Below, piece by piece: positions 45,201 to 49,700 of a DNA stretch of 64,000 nt. The stretch covers positions 186,001 to 250,000 of the forward strand of contig CAXAMN010026450.1 in the NCBI GenBank assembly GCA_963970005.1, read 5' to 3'. The stretch is from Durusdinium trenchii. Its lineage: Eukaryota; Sar; Dinophyceae; Suessiales; Symbiodiniaceae. Under the pieces are notes generated by a model. The model was not told the origin of the DNA and did no database searches. It saw only the letters and a list, made by a program, of their open reading frames with translations. Position numbers and translations under genes: made by a program. Every line of letters starts with the position of its first letter. Position 1 is the stretch's first letter.

Positions 45201-46670
45201 CTCATTCTAGTCTTATCACTAATATTCACTAATCACATCTTGTCACCCTTGTTTTCTTCCGTGCTTCACAATCGCCCCGGAGGAGTCTATGACCGAACGT
45301 TTGGCAGAGGAACGCCAGGCACGTGAGGTGCAAACACAGAGCTTGGAGGAGCTTCAGCTTGAGTCTCCTTGAGCTGACTCTGGCTGTTTTTTCCGCTGCA
45401 GCCGAGCTTAAGCACAGCAATACTCAGGAGAGATTCGTTTAAATCACATTCAGCTGCAATTCTCTTGCACTTGTTCGCAGGATCATGTGGACTTCCTGGA
45501 GGGTTTCTTGCAGGAGCTGAACTTGACCTTAGGTCAAGGCGGTCAAGGCACGTAGAGAGGCCGAACGAATGCCCAGTCATTCTTGAGAGGCTCGAGTAAG
45601 TAAATCCTAAATCAATTGAACACTGGTGCCACGAGAGCACCCTACAATTTTACGAAAGAGCAACGTTACAAAGCTATTTTTGTTTTTTTAACAGAATGTT
45701 TCTAGTCTTCCACTGATTGGATTTCCGACATGTGTTGGGGCAGTCCAGTGCCTATACGCAAAGCTACATGACAGTAGCCGCGAACTGCTACCATGTCCTG
45801 CTCCTTCAACTGCCACCTTTGGACTTAAACTTACGACACTGCCATCTTCATCACAGCAGGATGCCCGTGAGCTTTTCCTGCAACGCGGCGCCAGACAGAG
45901 GCGCCAACAGACGCGACCCTGGCACTCCGACAAGTGATCCGGCTACCCCGCATCACTGTAGCATATTCATAGCGGCTCAATAGCCTCCCAAGTCTCATTG
46001 TTTTGCAGCTCAAATCTTAAGGAATGCATTTGGCCATTTAGCAAGGTTTTCAGAAACTCTTTGTAATCATGCAATTTCATTTATATACCTTGATGTAGTT
46101 CCCAGCCAGAAAATGGTGTGTTGTTTGAGGATGTTTGCCTTCATGTGTTGGTTTTCTGTGGAGTCCGAATGAATCCTGGCGAGGCGATCCAAAATGTCAG
46201 GGTCTCCACGGCTGTGGCCTTAGCAGCTTTGAACAACTTTGGTAGACTTTTGTTGCTTAGACTTGCCAGGACATGTGAATCCTACTGTTTACAGATGTTT
46301 ACAGTACTTTCCGAGTTCCTCTCAGTGCGTGCTTGAAAAAGCGCAGCTTCTAACTAATGTTCAGAAAAATGAGAAGCTGGAGTAGGAGGAGGAACCTGGT
46401 TCTATTGCAGATGCACTCGCGCACAGCAAAGCACTGCGGGCAAGCACATCTTCAGCTCCGCGTACTTCTCTGTGTCGGAGCACAATCTGCAGCCCTGTGA
46501 ATCGGCCAAGTAGCAGCTTCACTCCTCCACGGGCAAAAACCATCGAAGCAGGGAGCATGAGATACACTCCACAAAGAGAATGCACAAGTTCCAGTTTATT
46601 GAACTACACCAAAAAAGCTGACAAATCCCTGAAAACCATCCGAAGCTGCTTTAGAAACTGGAAGTTGTAG
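15262..46670 (+). CDS. long coiled-coil protein gene, 24 candidate exons, interrupted by a retrotransposon in intron 20
   Basis: Exons: 15262-15357 (ATG; basic Ser/Thr/Pro head MADTIRAPLGTAKPRTS), 16615-16689, 17860-17896, 18233-18333, 19315-19377, 19632-19685, 20032-20127, 20168-20211, 20671-20728, 20924-21010, 21172-21252, 22134-22169, 22508-22594, 23302-23355, 24129-24230, 24602-24688, 25000-25055, 25574-25664, 25961-25994, 26100-26166, 44797-44860, 45283-45327, 45481-45532, 46411-46670 (TAG). All phases join, giving about 600 residues. Most exons read as heptad-rich helix, for example DLDGLKQTLCQEMTERRE, ELGGLKESVSHHRSKLNE and LVREMEQ joined to FQEQLSMELKDLEAS. The tail is Ser/Pro-rich (SSAPRTSLCRSTICSPVN). 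Donors are GT, GC (for example AAAG/GCAAGG after 26166) and GA (after 21252 and 22169). Three exons are 29 codons and two are 18. A basic head plus a long coiled coil recalls SF-assemblin/giardin-type cytoskeletal fibres, but the protein would be about twice their usual length, so this is only a suggestion. Ends of exons 1, 5, 15, 16 and 24 are the least certain. Confidence 0.6.
15364..15425. repeat. perfect 31-bp tandem duplication flanked by a 12-bp inverted repeat
   Basis: The unit beginning GTTCGGTCTCTTAATGGC occurs twice without a mismatch (15364-15394 and 15395-15425). It is framed by GGTTTTAGTTCG (15357-15368) and its reverse complement CGAACTAAAACC (15421-15432). It starts at the presumed donor of exon 1 of the coiled-coil gene. 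Confidence 0.85.
18841..18906. repeat. perfect 17-bp inverted repeat with AT-rich loop
   Basis: GGTCAGATTTCCACACC at 18841-18857 is exactly reverse-complementary to 18890-18906, with a 32-base AT-rich loop. It lies in an intron of the coiled-coil gene. It could be the core of a small non-autonomous element or a structured RNA. No direct-repeat flanks were seen. Confidence 0.85.
20560..20656 (+). repeat. long CTT/TTC polypyrimidine tract ahead of an exon acceptor
   Basis: About 95 bases made almost only of T and C, with several runs of CTT. It ends 14 bases before the acceptor of the exon at 20671. It is both a microsatellite and, in effect, a very long polypyrimidine tract for 3' splice-site recognition. 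Confidence 0.8.
26265..26422. repeat. left flank of the retrotransposon: repeat copy and C-tracts
   Basis: CACGAAAGGTAGCCCTTTAG plus GGGATACCTTGAGTTTGTCT (contiguous at about 26271-26311) matches copies at about 42034 and 42276 on the far side of the element. It is followed by two long C runs (about 26362-26380 and 26409-26422). The second run abuts the LTR, and its last five C residues form the left target-site duplication. Confidence 0.7.
26423..26583 (+). repeat. 5' long terminal repeat (161 bp)
   Basis: Starts TGAAAAGTAG and ends CACTCTTTCA. Identical to 41754-41914 at every base compared. Contains a TATA-like CATAAAAG at about 26528, a plausible promoter element for the genomic transcript, although dinoflagellate promoters often lack a standard TATA box. 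At 161 bp it is short for a copia LTR. Confidence 0.97.
26585..26595 (+). promoter_or_regulatory. primer-binding site, initiator-Met tRNA type
   Basis: TGGTAGCGGAG begins one base after the 5' LTR. It is complementary to a tRNA 3' end CUCCGCUACCA. A stem pairing A1 with U72 is characteristic of eukaryotic initiator tRNA-Met, the usual copia primer. The tRNA gene itself is not in the window. Confidence 0.8.
26611..26622 (+). promoter_or_regulatory. consensus splice donor in the retroelement leader
   Basis: ACCCAG/GTGAGC puts a near-perfect 5' splice site at 26616/26617, between the primer-binding site and the ORF1 ATG. Paired with the acceptor at 35421-35422 it would remove ORF1 and make a short leader fused to ORF2, much like a retroviral env mRNA. 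Use of the site is inferred. Confidence 0.5.
26662..35259 (+). CDS. copia-type Gag-Pol polyprotein (ORF1, 2865 aa)
   Basis: Start taken at the first ATG (26662, MDWIDDWEEP); an in-frame GTG at 26617 would add 15 residues but lies on the splice donor. Domains by residue: Gag-like capsid about 45-300; Lys/Gly-rich nucleic-acid-binding blocks about 345-480 (repeated GKGKGK); aspartic protease motif LDIGCT with D599; integrase zinc-binding H1031/H1034/H1036 and C1066/C1069; integrase DDE residues D1096, D1154, E1187; degenerate methyltransferase-like segment about 1400-1510; acidic, Pro-rich linker about 1660-2050; RVT_2 reverse transcriptase from RWVLTIKIDKDGNFKK (R2149) through IDLKTAFLQG (D2212) to LHVDDLFVTG (D2508, D2509); RNase H with D2665, E2718, D2751, D2800. 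Every catalytic residue is present and there is no frameshift. Copia polyproteins are usually about 1300-1500 residues, so this one is about double. About 200 extra residues sit between the first RT aspartate and the VDD motif. Confidence 0.96.
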   Translation: MDWIDDWEEPDADVAYEPAAYVNRHVRREPAAIAMTTQVTTKVPPSYDGKISWFSYEDAIDDWCDITELEDEKRGPALRNRLEGEAAVYKRVLDRDSLKANEPPGAGVDYFKRVLRPYFVKGSTNVFLYRFMQFVRFNRGSADMMKWMTRFQILLQRLMSSWMDMLEPVTQAHPQVLAQMQADAALTGVAPTAERIQEIMQNVNGNMRILHQNDFPLGENLIALLMLSLADLSQDQRNTLTSLMTHRGRYLQQYTTTELRTVFIEMFCTTKTSVDNPLMQPTGAGGRRSFLVLDEGELDGTFGYWAEDEEDGTEGFLDALDDVFWVYDDQNFSWFQRRFQGRRARKGKGKGRRKGKGKGRSGRRFFRPRGKGKGKRRGKGHFADEQQTTFPDEYLEENPYEDTWESTQGAYDAILAEDMNDYLQGEYDDANDFWQQLEEAWFSHKGKGKGKRKGKKGKGKDKGDGKQDANYANQQQPRSLPAPSRTSQASGGQQGFFAHCVTAAAEVHDSEVDLLSGMMTSCQDEADCVVNNGETIFDDMSAPVRYSLSKEMLTKAPDGFALMSADGFALMSAEEEVKEMQAISFLTENRFPPTIAILDIGCTRAMGSRRAVDHFCNYVDNHPDCGLWYSFESTKSKFYFANSQKATCSQKLVIYMYDRAWTIHHTEFDIVEEGEVPLLMSLPQMRNLGFELRLTPQHAYLTSVPLGIKFLELKVAASTHLVLDFQDIAWYLSDVRWQTQREKSFYSHLTHYEYGHISVEHNSDEGEAEHAYPVVDFWEVDVHKRELIRHHKDYRKILFPATKSCPVDTDLLEDLRLTIIKKKAGGEEIKKTDDWRKAKWKDLQLGYEWRGRTIFKFKPDAKIPDLKIRKAGIEHRGIGDPDAVVRSSSEKVPIAKDREPGFSSEKEGAPSSAAEKPAPPKFRYTSKGFDPFWKGHKSKPSEPQNDLKGDDLEEYAPSEPPERPEGELVEIPKASKGPSSDKHEPLEPGDGALEPRRISIPLPGSEVVAMTPAYRKMLQRLEDKVELYKLHVKHYHMSPTQFRRRVSMLKLPDSALEKYESVVRNCRVCNTSVAPPPRARVSGIRASCFGDVVFADHCEVELHKNKYIILLVLDGATNLLWATAQKDLIDQTTIQALRQWSDENNCVPKAIVGDEAFFTDAFVEYYRFHGIQQCPCGPRTPWPNRAETAVRLFKRMWHVMKVDLDDPRFRGVTVREVVKKVVWARNCQLTISGYSPIEIATGRRPPDLFDLETASPEQLSANAAAQDRTNLELQRVALRAHQEARQAQDLRADLARRTMPSDGPYFQGEKVFVWTQDSSKFKDKGRWVRATVLGQEGAMVQANTGKAVVRVNQSKVRRDHDEWHDVSIPALDDENPENLREDHELYVDAEFGEQSFFFCNDDHPDVVELLHGNSGLSWFLSKNGVKVAYPMDFKAGYNFSTMKGQDGIWQQLERLQPHCIVINNPSPKQNRASIWLLCCNVIEWQLRRKKHVFVTVPKGNKFCLFLQKFISSLRNPLYKFDVDMNCLCYCPKGISYVTVFHSYASCQGCKGIGDFSFQAKTVQATRSNQYFKDPDWKKFPFSFLVEMNRFLPYSETSDKRQSFLIEDLLENFDSGSLCGTALLLEREAHQSILLNSVRTEETTEIPVPLRHILPQRFTTTELIRTLRQVDALPQRSEFDVTTSSDSRIVSLIPGLKEIRRRTLPQMYFERCKVYRGTFGRVHPLFNSEDDAVLIMWKPGKYHQVFFMFVSQLSPHHEQVLVDHWSMIVYEAETTGAVKRIVTPDEVALEDSKDQPPDYGPPMDDDMAYEPIPVSGEQQYLDPDDEDMYPPGDGPGDNPDDHQGGQPPGPPPTGSVAGPNQFGNPDVPLEQLGYPSSDPEEAMPEITSESRPPDDPGQPPIGFPSDTDPVHPFVPSPDSNTPEPETYVPENRERHSKHMRKLSVDSTDALPRAKVKFQIKRSKVQLPGHDEPIPAPPKSVPRSFFPGHSENPTASSSNQPQAADIPVPTSTVEDDDNETIDTNETDSEPIFDEEDVKGFEKDPDKDLDDEKNLFVSFDDMDFCVLGPNQAPPSFTSYDPKGFSQFCQYLAKTMAKKTPKAESVITPEVLRKYAKEIKQAKLEEFRSFLDFTAMKYRDRRKHKIDNYVTGRWVLTIKIDKDGNFKKFKARWVCRGFQDAQKWDLQTDSPTATRYGFRVACQHAASSFWDLLHIDLKTAFLQGELYDLERHVIHVQLPTDIGLPPYLVGLCTRSVYGLSDAPRRWWNRLDKFLHSLGLVPTRADRCTYVCYSGCLKVPKAVNYSSEEMPAEPEPVSFYVAGAPPNEFHDTAEEVRRSFLCEERLFSVCYGNRSEETVTRSLLKAEDGKWTPVVDQELQNFLDSVEHKAGWHQYANGHAQVAYRAKALRTPEPTYSRSRFCFRTSIVKRKGVCWLLETNKDIRNEKNAVTLEEEAETLVSLFLPAEHTYTVTQTPQLTPEVVEELLEHFMDPVHGSNSKNRSPIGMCCLHVDDLFVTGNDIFLKQFKDIVKSQFKIGHEDTNDLMFTGQRVAWKMQEKTKKKEYISVEQSLCVQELTEIIIPKGLKDEEKCDKDMHTAFRSLLGSINWLQSRTQFQACYQFSRSASASAGPTIGDCKALNKLCKQIVTDPMELRFWPPEGSPRLIAMPDAAFRNNSDKSSQRAVVIFMGEQRKAKQKNTKGSLIFFESSKIKRTTLSTTVAELYAFMKCYGTCQMLRGLIKDITGYSTDIHMRTDANNLVTTASTTHVPEQQETIHMIQMLRKEACSGAIADLSHIRTQWCLADCLTKKSASPQALIDAVHSGCLKEVDAHPPFRSLIEHKAYMRGWLPTVCTHVDFSHDVSYLGDSLH
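28333..28380 (+). repeat. 24-bp perfect tandem duplication inside ORF1
   Basis: GATGGCTTTGCGCTTATGAG plus CGCT occurs twice in a row and keeps frame, duplicating eight residues (DGFALMSA) between Gag and the protease motif. It looks like a recent replication slip. Confidence 0.9.
30865..31180 (+). other. methyltransferase-like segment within ORF1 (about residues 1400-1510)
   Basis: Between integrase and RT the polyprotein reads VVELLHGNSGLSWFLSK, then GVKVAYPMDFKAGYNF, then LQPHCIVINNPSPKQNR, then KKHVFVTVPKG. The spacing resembles a C5-cytosine methyltransferase-like Rossmann fold: motif I ELxxGxxG, an acidic residue ending strand 2, and a Pro-rich motif IV. The catalytic PPC is replaced by NPSP, so cytosine methylation activity is unlikely. 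Dinoflagellate retrotransposons with captured cytosine methyltransferases have been reported (de Mendoza and colleagues, 2018), which makes a decayed relative plausible. The assignment rests on motif order only. Confidence 0.45.
35260..35461 (+). other. ORF1-ORF2 spacer with a candidate splice acceptor
   Basis: The 202 nt between the ORF1 stop and the ORF2 ATG (35462) contain a pyrimidine-rich tract (cctgtcatttctacaacttag) ending in AG at 35421-35422 followed by G, the acceptor context favoured in dinoflagellates. It lies 40 nt before the ORF2 ATG. It could accept the leader donor at 26616 in cis or a spliced leader in trans. Confidence 0.45.
35462..40840 (+). CDS. retrotransposon ORF2 (1792 aa): Tpt1/KptA-like RNA 2'-phosphotransferase plus EEP nuclease-like protein
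   Basis: First ATG at 35462 (MAGRGASSRGP); the frame differs from ORF1. Residues about 90-345 match the Tpt1/KptA fold in order: LRHD (R129, H130), VNQGHT (Q210-G211-H212), HVTRKENWASIEKYGL (H241 on), GRDYVHF (R272, H276), YFSNNGVVLAH (N325-G326-V327). Tpt1 enzymes use NAD+ to remove an internal RNA 2'-phosphate left by tRNA ligation. Residues about 350-930 are unrecognised, then about 930-1150 is acidic and probably disordered, followed by a Lys/Glu-rich helical stretch. Residues about 1385-1745 resemble the endonuclease/exonuclease/phosphatase fold: LSWNYGN (N1393), ILQEAH (E1452), CNYHVDTH (H1559), SGDAN (D1594, N1596), DSHGPM (H1733). The C terminus is basic. Position after pol is where env-like genes sit, but no signal peptide or membrane segment is visible. 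Function in the element is inferred. Confidence 0.88.
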   Translation: MAGRGASSRGPLNLFEYAQNWSCKVPWGKSENWANRLRRPRTLVEFQRNSEHDDLIIADILAMCLTPGNRDSFDFRVRWFSDIARCALGYVTQEEEDDYEKRRQFVATRVSWRHNEFGQISTGLNYMLRHDRSLDRLMDSRAMIELMPLIIEGTARMPSPFSIHPFSFFAILHSDEKQRFHVVIRLDKNVWHNTGNQYDMPFSMRLGVNQGHTGLSYNISPEKLNHRLTSVEARCLGHVFHVTRKENWASIEKYGLMRDPQSWNRRNRGEGRDYVHFMYSNPQTSLYIPLGPGTVVPRDYGQPLYVKLNVIRWLQAGRPLYFSNNGVVLAHCDVEPTYLDICVDEPRPEDAPEPAKELINSLPAEKIMEKINREKEQQDRLRSLFTRLSQDPAFAHETLRRINACEPGVEQARRHMLLWLDELTYDAIVRFFSSDNDPRREYNRSRLRSRQVMPEGHYQPGWSLIPPKEIDDRDPWSILGYSAPTLIVNGDGATSRSLFMVHPLVLSKDQQNLVKADEEVIRFDHLWRDITSRRPTARTSEEPQQDEEDDSAHVAEREMTWFIQNVNNLVLNPWMIYDIGMVSLHDRVGTRVLQSTGEDVILVRDWDRLTRHQREYFCRRYKLLRPSVYGTEEDPKTYAPSFEPGISQWMELAQTGYQQFFFIRAWENGRRWAEILTDHGLGSLELSSFLDMCRDPKLLGWNFGIPEPQWDNFGNTVEEAFNNPLFAKLHYRFKQEEEIGRVMHLVSELVCDFFIKVLPKWVLNHSILWEDFMILDPHTKLPVYKTSEAALQAERNPEKYHTHFAMNFKKFRFSARIVWYLIDRDRNHLESFLHNSNSRFVQHACYQLREYVQARVAVSDPLYEMIKKEEFERQYNSKFLEAISCSRVVVEPVSSGTYESSSKLNLKVLQDILKGIFKIQKDEELAKERDEEEEKAAQNISYLLADDMELGFDDDDVPVWRSIVDKYRGGDQVLQGEAVKITHLFRDQKDNEKATEAFSSERTDFYETSGPLPRTEGENLVEDLLTKDVAEQAFEVGEEVPPYTRVSTIAGGIYTGSMTLLEDENMEEELPEEDPAVEPEKEEEIFDENAGVFPSEEPKMEDDQEEAKEESTPHFLSREIGEDSTASHLPSGEMDANLDDTPGQRKSKRSRLNKIPDPHFHEEVQDDATMEEKKEAVEKIKEVREDDGEKKLEAEIQESFPSEVVAEKETTKADNTYELHTSPLKLLGELTGDPGIGFYQLRFRETHARLLNHVCFRKGEISHPHYQSRINENDFVRSIRNVCPVPPPDCYEHEPEHDLKRFFINDDRIIYLDGKYQVDPKALKRAEHAREELEETKKELKNELESYGPKGPSWDFVTFYEELCRRFLKGRIEEPYGTNLLASSESLTFLSWNYGNMVRGQKYTTPRFLQGLDGAMKPRKQSAMSLQYEQFENNLFFNMLFFLRAHVVILQEAHLLVPAKEFIEQKNWTVCFNDWENLAVMARLAPGGYVKIIAGHDQERGHCQQRDVTWAIYEICFGETRPRQDFKDADFEFDDYGPEDKRVPLTRANMHTIRVCNYHVDTHRAVDAHLLTGEQTALMLYECFVYEVDIISGDANSLAYRMSGYKRQPMANYYYSTMQHWIRRFSEARVKADPGIKAPIPRTFYSSTSQVLKNCEDYFDKLWEEYSTVEKEEYQGSKLGDTCLSTIVEWGHSMSEYENSTVSTKEFICNFSENFAMIDTEVMCSRPTDEDSHGPMFISLRPASFSSGDRKQYRMGPTLHEANLRRKERQKQNKRKGRPPTSDQAASTSAAA
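40841..41753 (+). other. 3' noncoding region of the retrotransposon
   Basis: About 0.9 kb of AT-rich sequence between the ORF2 stop and the 3' LTR, with no ORF I can support. Directly before the LTR the sequence is ATCTTGTGCC, which is not a polypurine tract. The nearest purine-rich run is GTAGAAAAAGAG at about 41693-41704, roughly 50 bases upstream. Confidence 0.7.
41754..41914 (+). repeat. 3' long terminal repeat (161 bp)
   Basis: Identical to the 5' LTR, TG to CA, followed by CCCCC (41915-41919) matching the five bases before the 5' LTR. Confidence 0.97.
41915..42310. repeat. right flank: two imperfect copies of a ~150-240 bp repeat
   Basis: CAATTCTCTCCTGG followed by CGTCTTCGTGAGCCTCT and TTTCAGGATAGTT occurs at 41936 and again at 42088 (152 bp apart). 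ACGAAAGGT with GAGGGGATA occurs at about 42035 and 42276. The same blocks lie left of the element at about 26272, so the element inserted into an existing repeat array. Confidence 0.75.
42613..43350. other. assembly gap (738 N)
   Basis: A run of N from 42613 to 43350. Its right edge coincides with the outer end of a long inverted repeat, which may be why assembly failed. Any frames reported across it are artefacts. Confidence 1.
43351..43690. repeat. long inverted repeat (arms ~70 bp) carrying the TTTTGTAGAG motif
   Basis: 43351-43420 is nearly reverse-complementary to 43621-43690: CCTCCAGGGGCCCTGATTTT, then GTAGAGATTGA, then TGGGAGGTG, with a few mismatches toward the inside. About 200 bp separate the arms. 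The left arm begins exactly where the gap ends, so it may extend into the gap. Fragments of the same motif (GATTTTGTAGAG or its complement, usually beside a G- or C-run) recur at about 42410, 42500, 42580, 44105 and 44205. Confidence 0.8.
43981..44061. repeat. 12-bp tandem repeat (CATCGGGAAACT-like)
   Basis: About seven head-to-tail copies of CATCGG followed by AAAT, AATACT, GAAACT or GAAATG. It is a minisatellite in noncoding sequence. Confidence 0.9.
44983..45057. repeat. second copy of the TTGGAGGCCATCGCT repeat
   Basis: Three units, as at 7641-7696, within an intron of the coiled-coil gene. Confidence 0.7.
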
Positions 46671-46792
46671 GTCAAACCGGCGTGGAAGCAAGTGGCACCA
46701 AATTAAAGTGAGCGGTCGACAGGTTGCTCATAGGAAACGACGGACTCACGTGCTGAAGCGAAACCAAAAGTTTAAGAACACTGCAGCTGTAC

Positions 46793-49700
46793 ATGCCATC
46801 CACATCCATTGAAAGATCCAACGGAGCAAAGAAACAAGAAATGAAGCCGGAACAGAAACTGAACGAGCTGCTTCAAGCTGGGCCTCAAAAGCAGGTGACA
46901 CTAAACTGGACAAAGCACATCCATGCCGCCATGCCACAACCAAGTATATAACTGGTCCCGAATTGCTGGTGAGTCAACAGTTACACTAACAAGTCGTATC
47001 CAGTGAGTGAGAACGCACATCCCTCAGACAACCCTCAGACATCACAAGACACCAAGAGCAAAAGTCACCTCAGTGGCCTGTCCTCGGAATAACTAGAGGA
47101 AATAGGACGCTACTAGTATATAGCTCCCGGCATCGCTACTAGGAACAAGGGCATCGCTACTAGGAGCAAAAAGCTACAAGTAACGTTTGTTGATTGCTCC
47201 CGGTGGCAAACCAAACGGTCTCTCGAGTTTCGGGTGACCCTGTAGTCATCACCACTGCGACTAGGAAGCTTCCATGTTTCTGTTTCCCATTGCTTTCCCC
47301 TTATTGGCCGTCCTGAAGAACGGGCGTGGCCTGGCAAGGCTTGATGCCAACCTCACAGAGGTCACGCCACGGAGGCCAAAAGGACGCAGTCATGAGAGCA
47401 TTACGTTTCTTTTGAAACAACGCCATTTGTGTTTATGTAAGAGTGACAAGCATGAAATTCTATGATATGATCATACAAATATTGTATATATATATATTGC
47501 AATATATATTATATATACATGTGGTATATATATATATGCTGTTTGTGTTCTTTACCATCAGATTTAATGTGTTTTTTTGTTGGTCGCAAGTCCAAGATCT
47601 AAGGCAAACATCTGAGCTTCTTCCTAGCGGTCCTGGCTTGTTGGTCGTATGAAGTCTCCAAAACATGTAGCTGATTAAATAGCAAAGCTGCATAGCCAAT
47701 GAATTGCTAAATGAACTGCTATAAAGAACACATAAGAACAATGACCGGGCCTATGAAGGAACCCTCTTGTACTTTTAGTCGTTTAGTCATTGGCACATGT
47801 TGTCTCTCTTATCTTACGTGGGAGCAGGTCCCAAATGCAAGAGCCAGCCTTCAACCATGCAAACAACGGCTCATTCGTTTGAAGGTCTCAGCATTTGTCG
47901 ATGTTCCCAAAAGACAATCTTTTTTGAGAGTTCTGTACCCGGTCGGTGAGTACCTTTGATTCACCCCTCCTTCCTTGGAGGTTGGTAGATGCACGAGGCC
48001 TGCGCAGTCCGGGCAACTGATAAGTTTTCGAAACGCAACGGCATTTCACGAACGCTGTTACGGCTCACTTGCAGAGGTGAAATGCAGAACTGCGTTGGAG
48101 CTGTCACTAGTGGTTGATGGGAGTGCTGTCAACCATGAGTCCAAAGCTGCCCAAGAGAGCTGCATGAGAACGCCTCCCTCCTGCTTTAATGCAGGTGTGT
48201 GATCGTCCCACACCTGCCGCCTGCCTGATCAGTTTGCACTTATTATGACACAGATGCTGCTAGGCTGCTAGGTTATGAAGCTATGAGGCCAGCCAGAAAG
48301 AACCGCATCATGGCACAGCCTGAGCAGGTTCCCTGAGGCCCTATGGCATTCAAGGTCCACTGTTGGATACACCAAGAAACCTCAACAACATGCCCTCAAC
48401 TTCAATCGAGCTCAGTTGTTCTTTGGTTGATCAGTTACCCGAGGTGCAGGCCGGGCAAACAAATTAGCATACTGATACTGACTGGACATTTTTCATTGAC
48501 GCAACTGCGAGGGGGAGGATTAAACATGTGCCTGACAACTAGTTTGTTTGAATGTGTGCAAATGGTGCCAGACAACTAGTGTTTTTGTTCCCCGCCCGCC
48601 GACGTGCAGGTGGCATCAGTGGATTTGTGAATGACTAAGTTCCAGGCACACGCGAGGATTTGATATGATTTGATGTTGCCAGGATGCAGTGGATGAGATC
48701 TGTGTAAAAGACGACGCATCCATGAAGCTGTTCTCAGAAGAACAGGCTAAATCATTTGAATCGGAGAGACACAGAATGAGTAAACTAGAAGCATTAAGTG
48801 TGCGTCCCCCTCAAGCAAACCTGATAGCTTTGCAGATGTTTAGGCGCCCCAAACAGGCATCGGACAACATTTACAGCAGCCATTTACAGTGGAGTTCATT
48901 GGCAGATTGAATTAGCATTGTCATGGAGGTGAATACTACAGTCTTTGCTTGGGCAAGCTTTGTTGCAAACTGTTTCTGGTATATAGATATTTTGACAGTC
49001 ATGGTCTTATGCCCCATGGCATGTCCCATCAGACTTTCCATGACTCTGTACAGACTTGCGATCCAGATGTTGATCGAATAGGATCCTCCTCTTAAATATT
49101 GATCATTTTGGTGTTATACCAGATGGACACTCATGCAGTGCACACAAATTGTGCGCATCTTCCAGCTTGTCATTTCATATGATATATAGTTTTTGCAGGA
49201 GCACTTGGGTTTTAAGATGTACCTGCACTCCTGATCAACAGCTGATGCTGTCAGAGGAAAACTATCTTTGAAGAGGTATCATTGTCTCGGGAGGTGATAT
49301 CAATGCAATGTATAACATGAACCCTCATCAAACCTCATGCCCCAGTGCCGCCCACGACAGCAATACTCGGATATGTTGCTAGAGAGCAGTACGTGGGCAT
49401 GGACAGTCCGCTCGAAGTCAAGTCTTTCTGCCCTGCAAACTGGGATCAATTCATCATCGGATTCCCTTTGTTTGATCTAGCAGAATCTAGCAAATTGGAA
49501 GCTGGCGCGCTTGGGAGAGGTTCACATTGCTTCGGCTCTGAGCGCACTGAGCCGAGATTGAATCTGATAGCCCAAGCAGAGGTGTACTTGAAACACGCTG
49601 GGGAAAGTGCCAAGTCTGACTACACGTAGAACTGGCGTCGTACATAAAGCCGCTTGTGAACCTACAAAGCACGCATGCACCTGACTTATTTTTCACCACC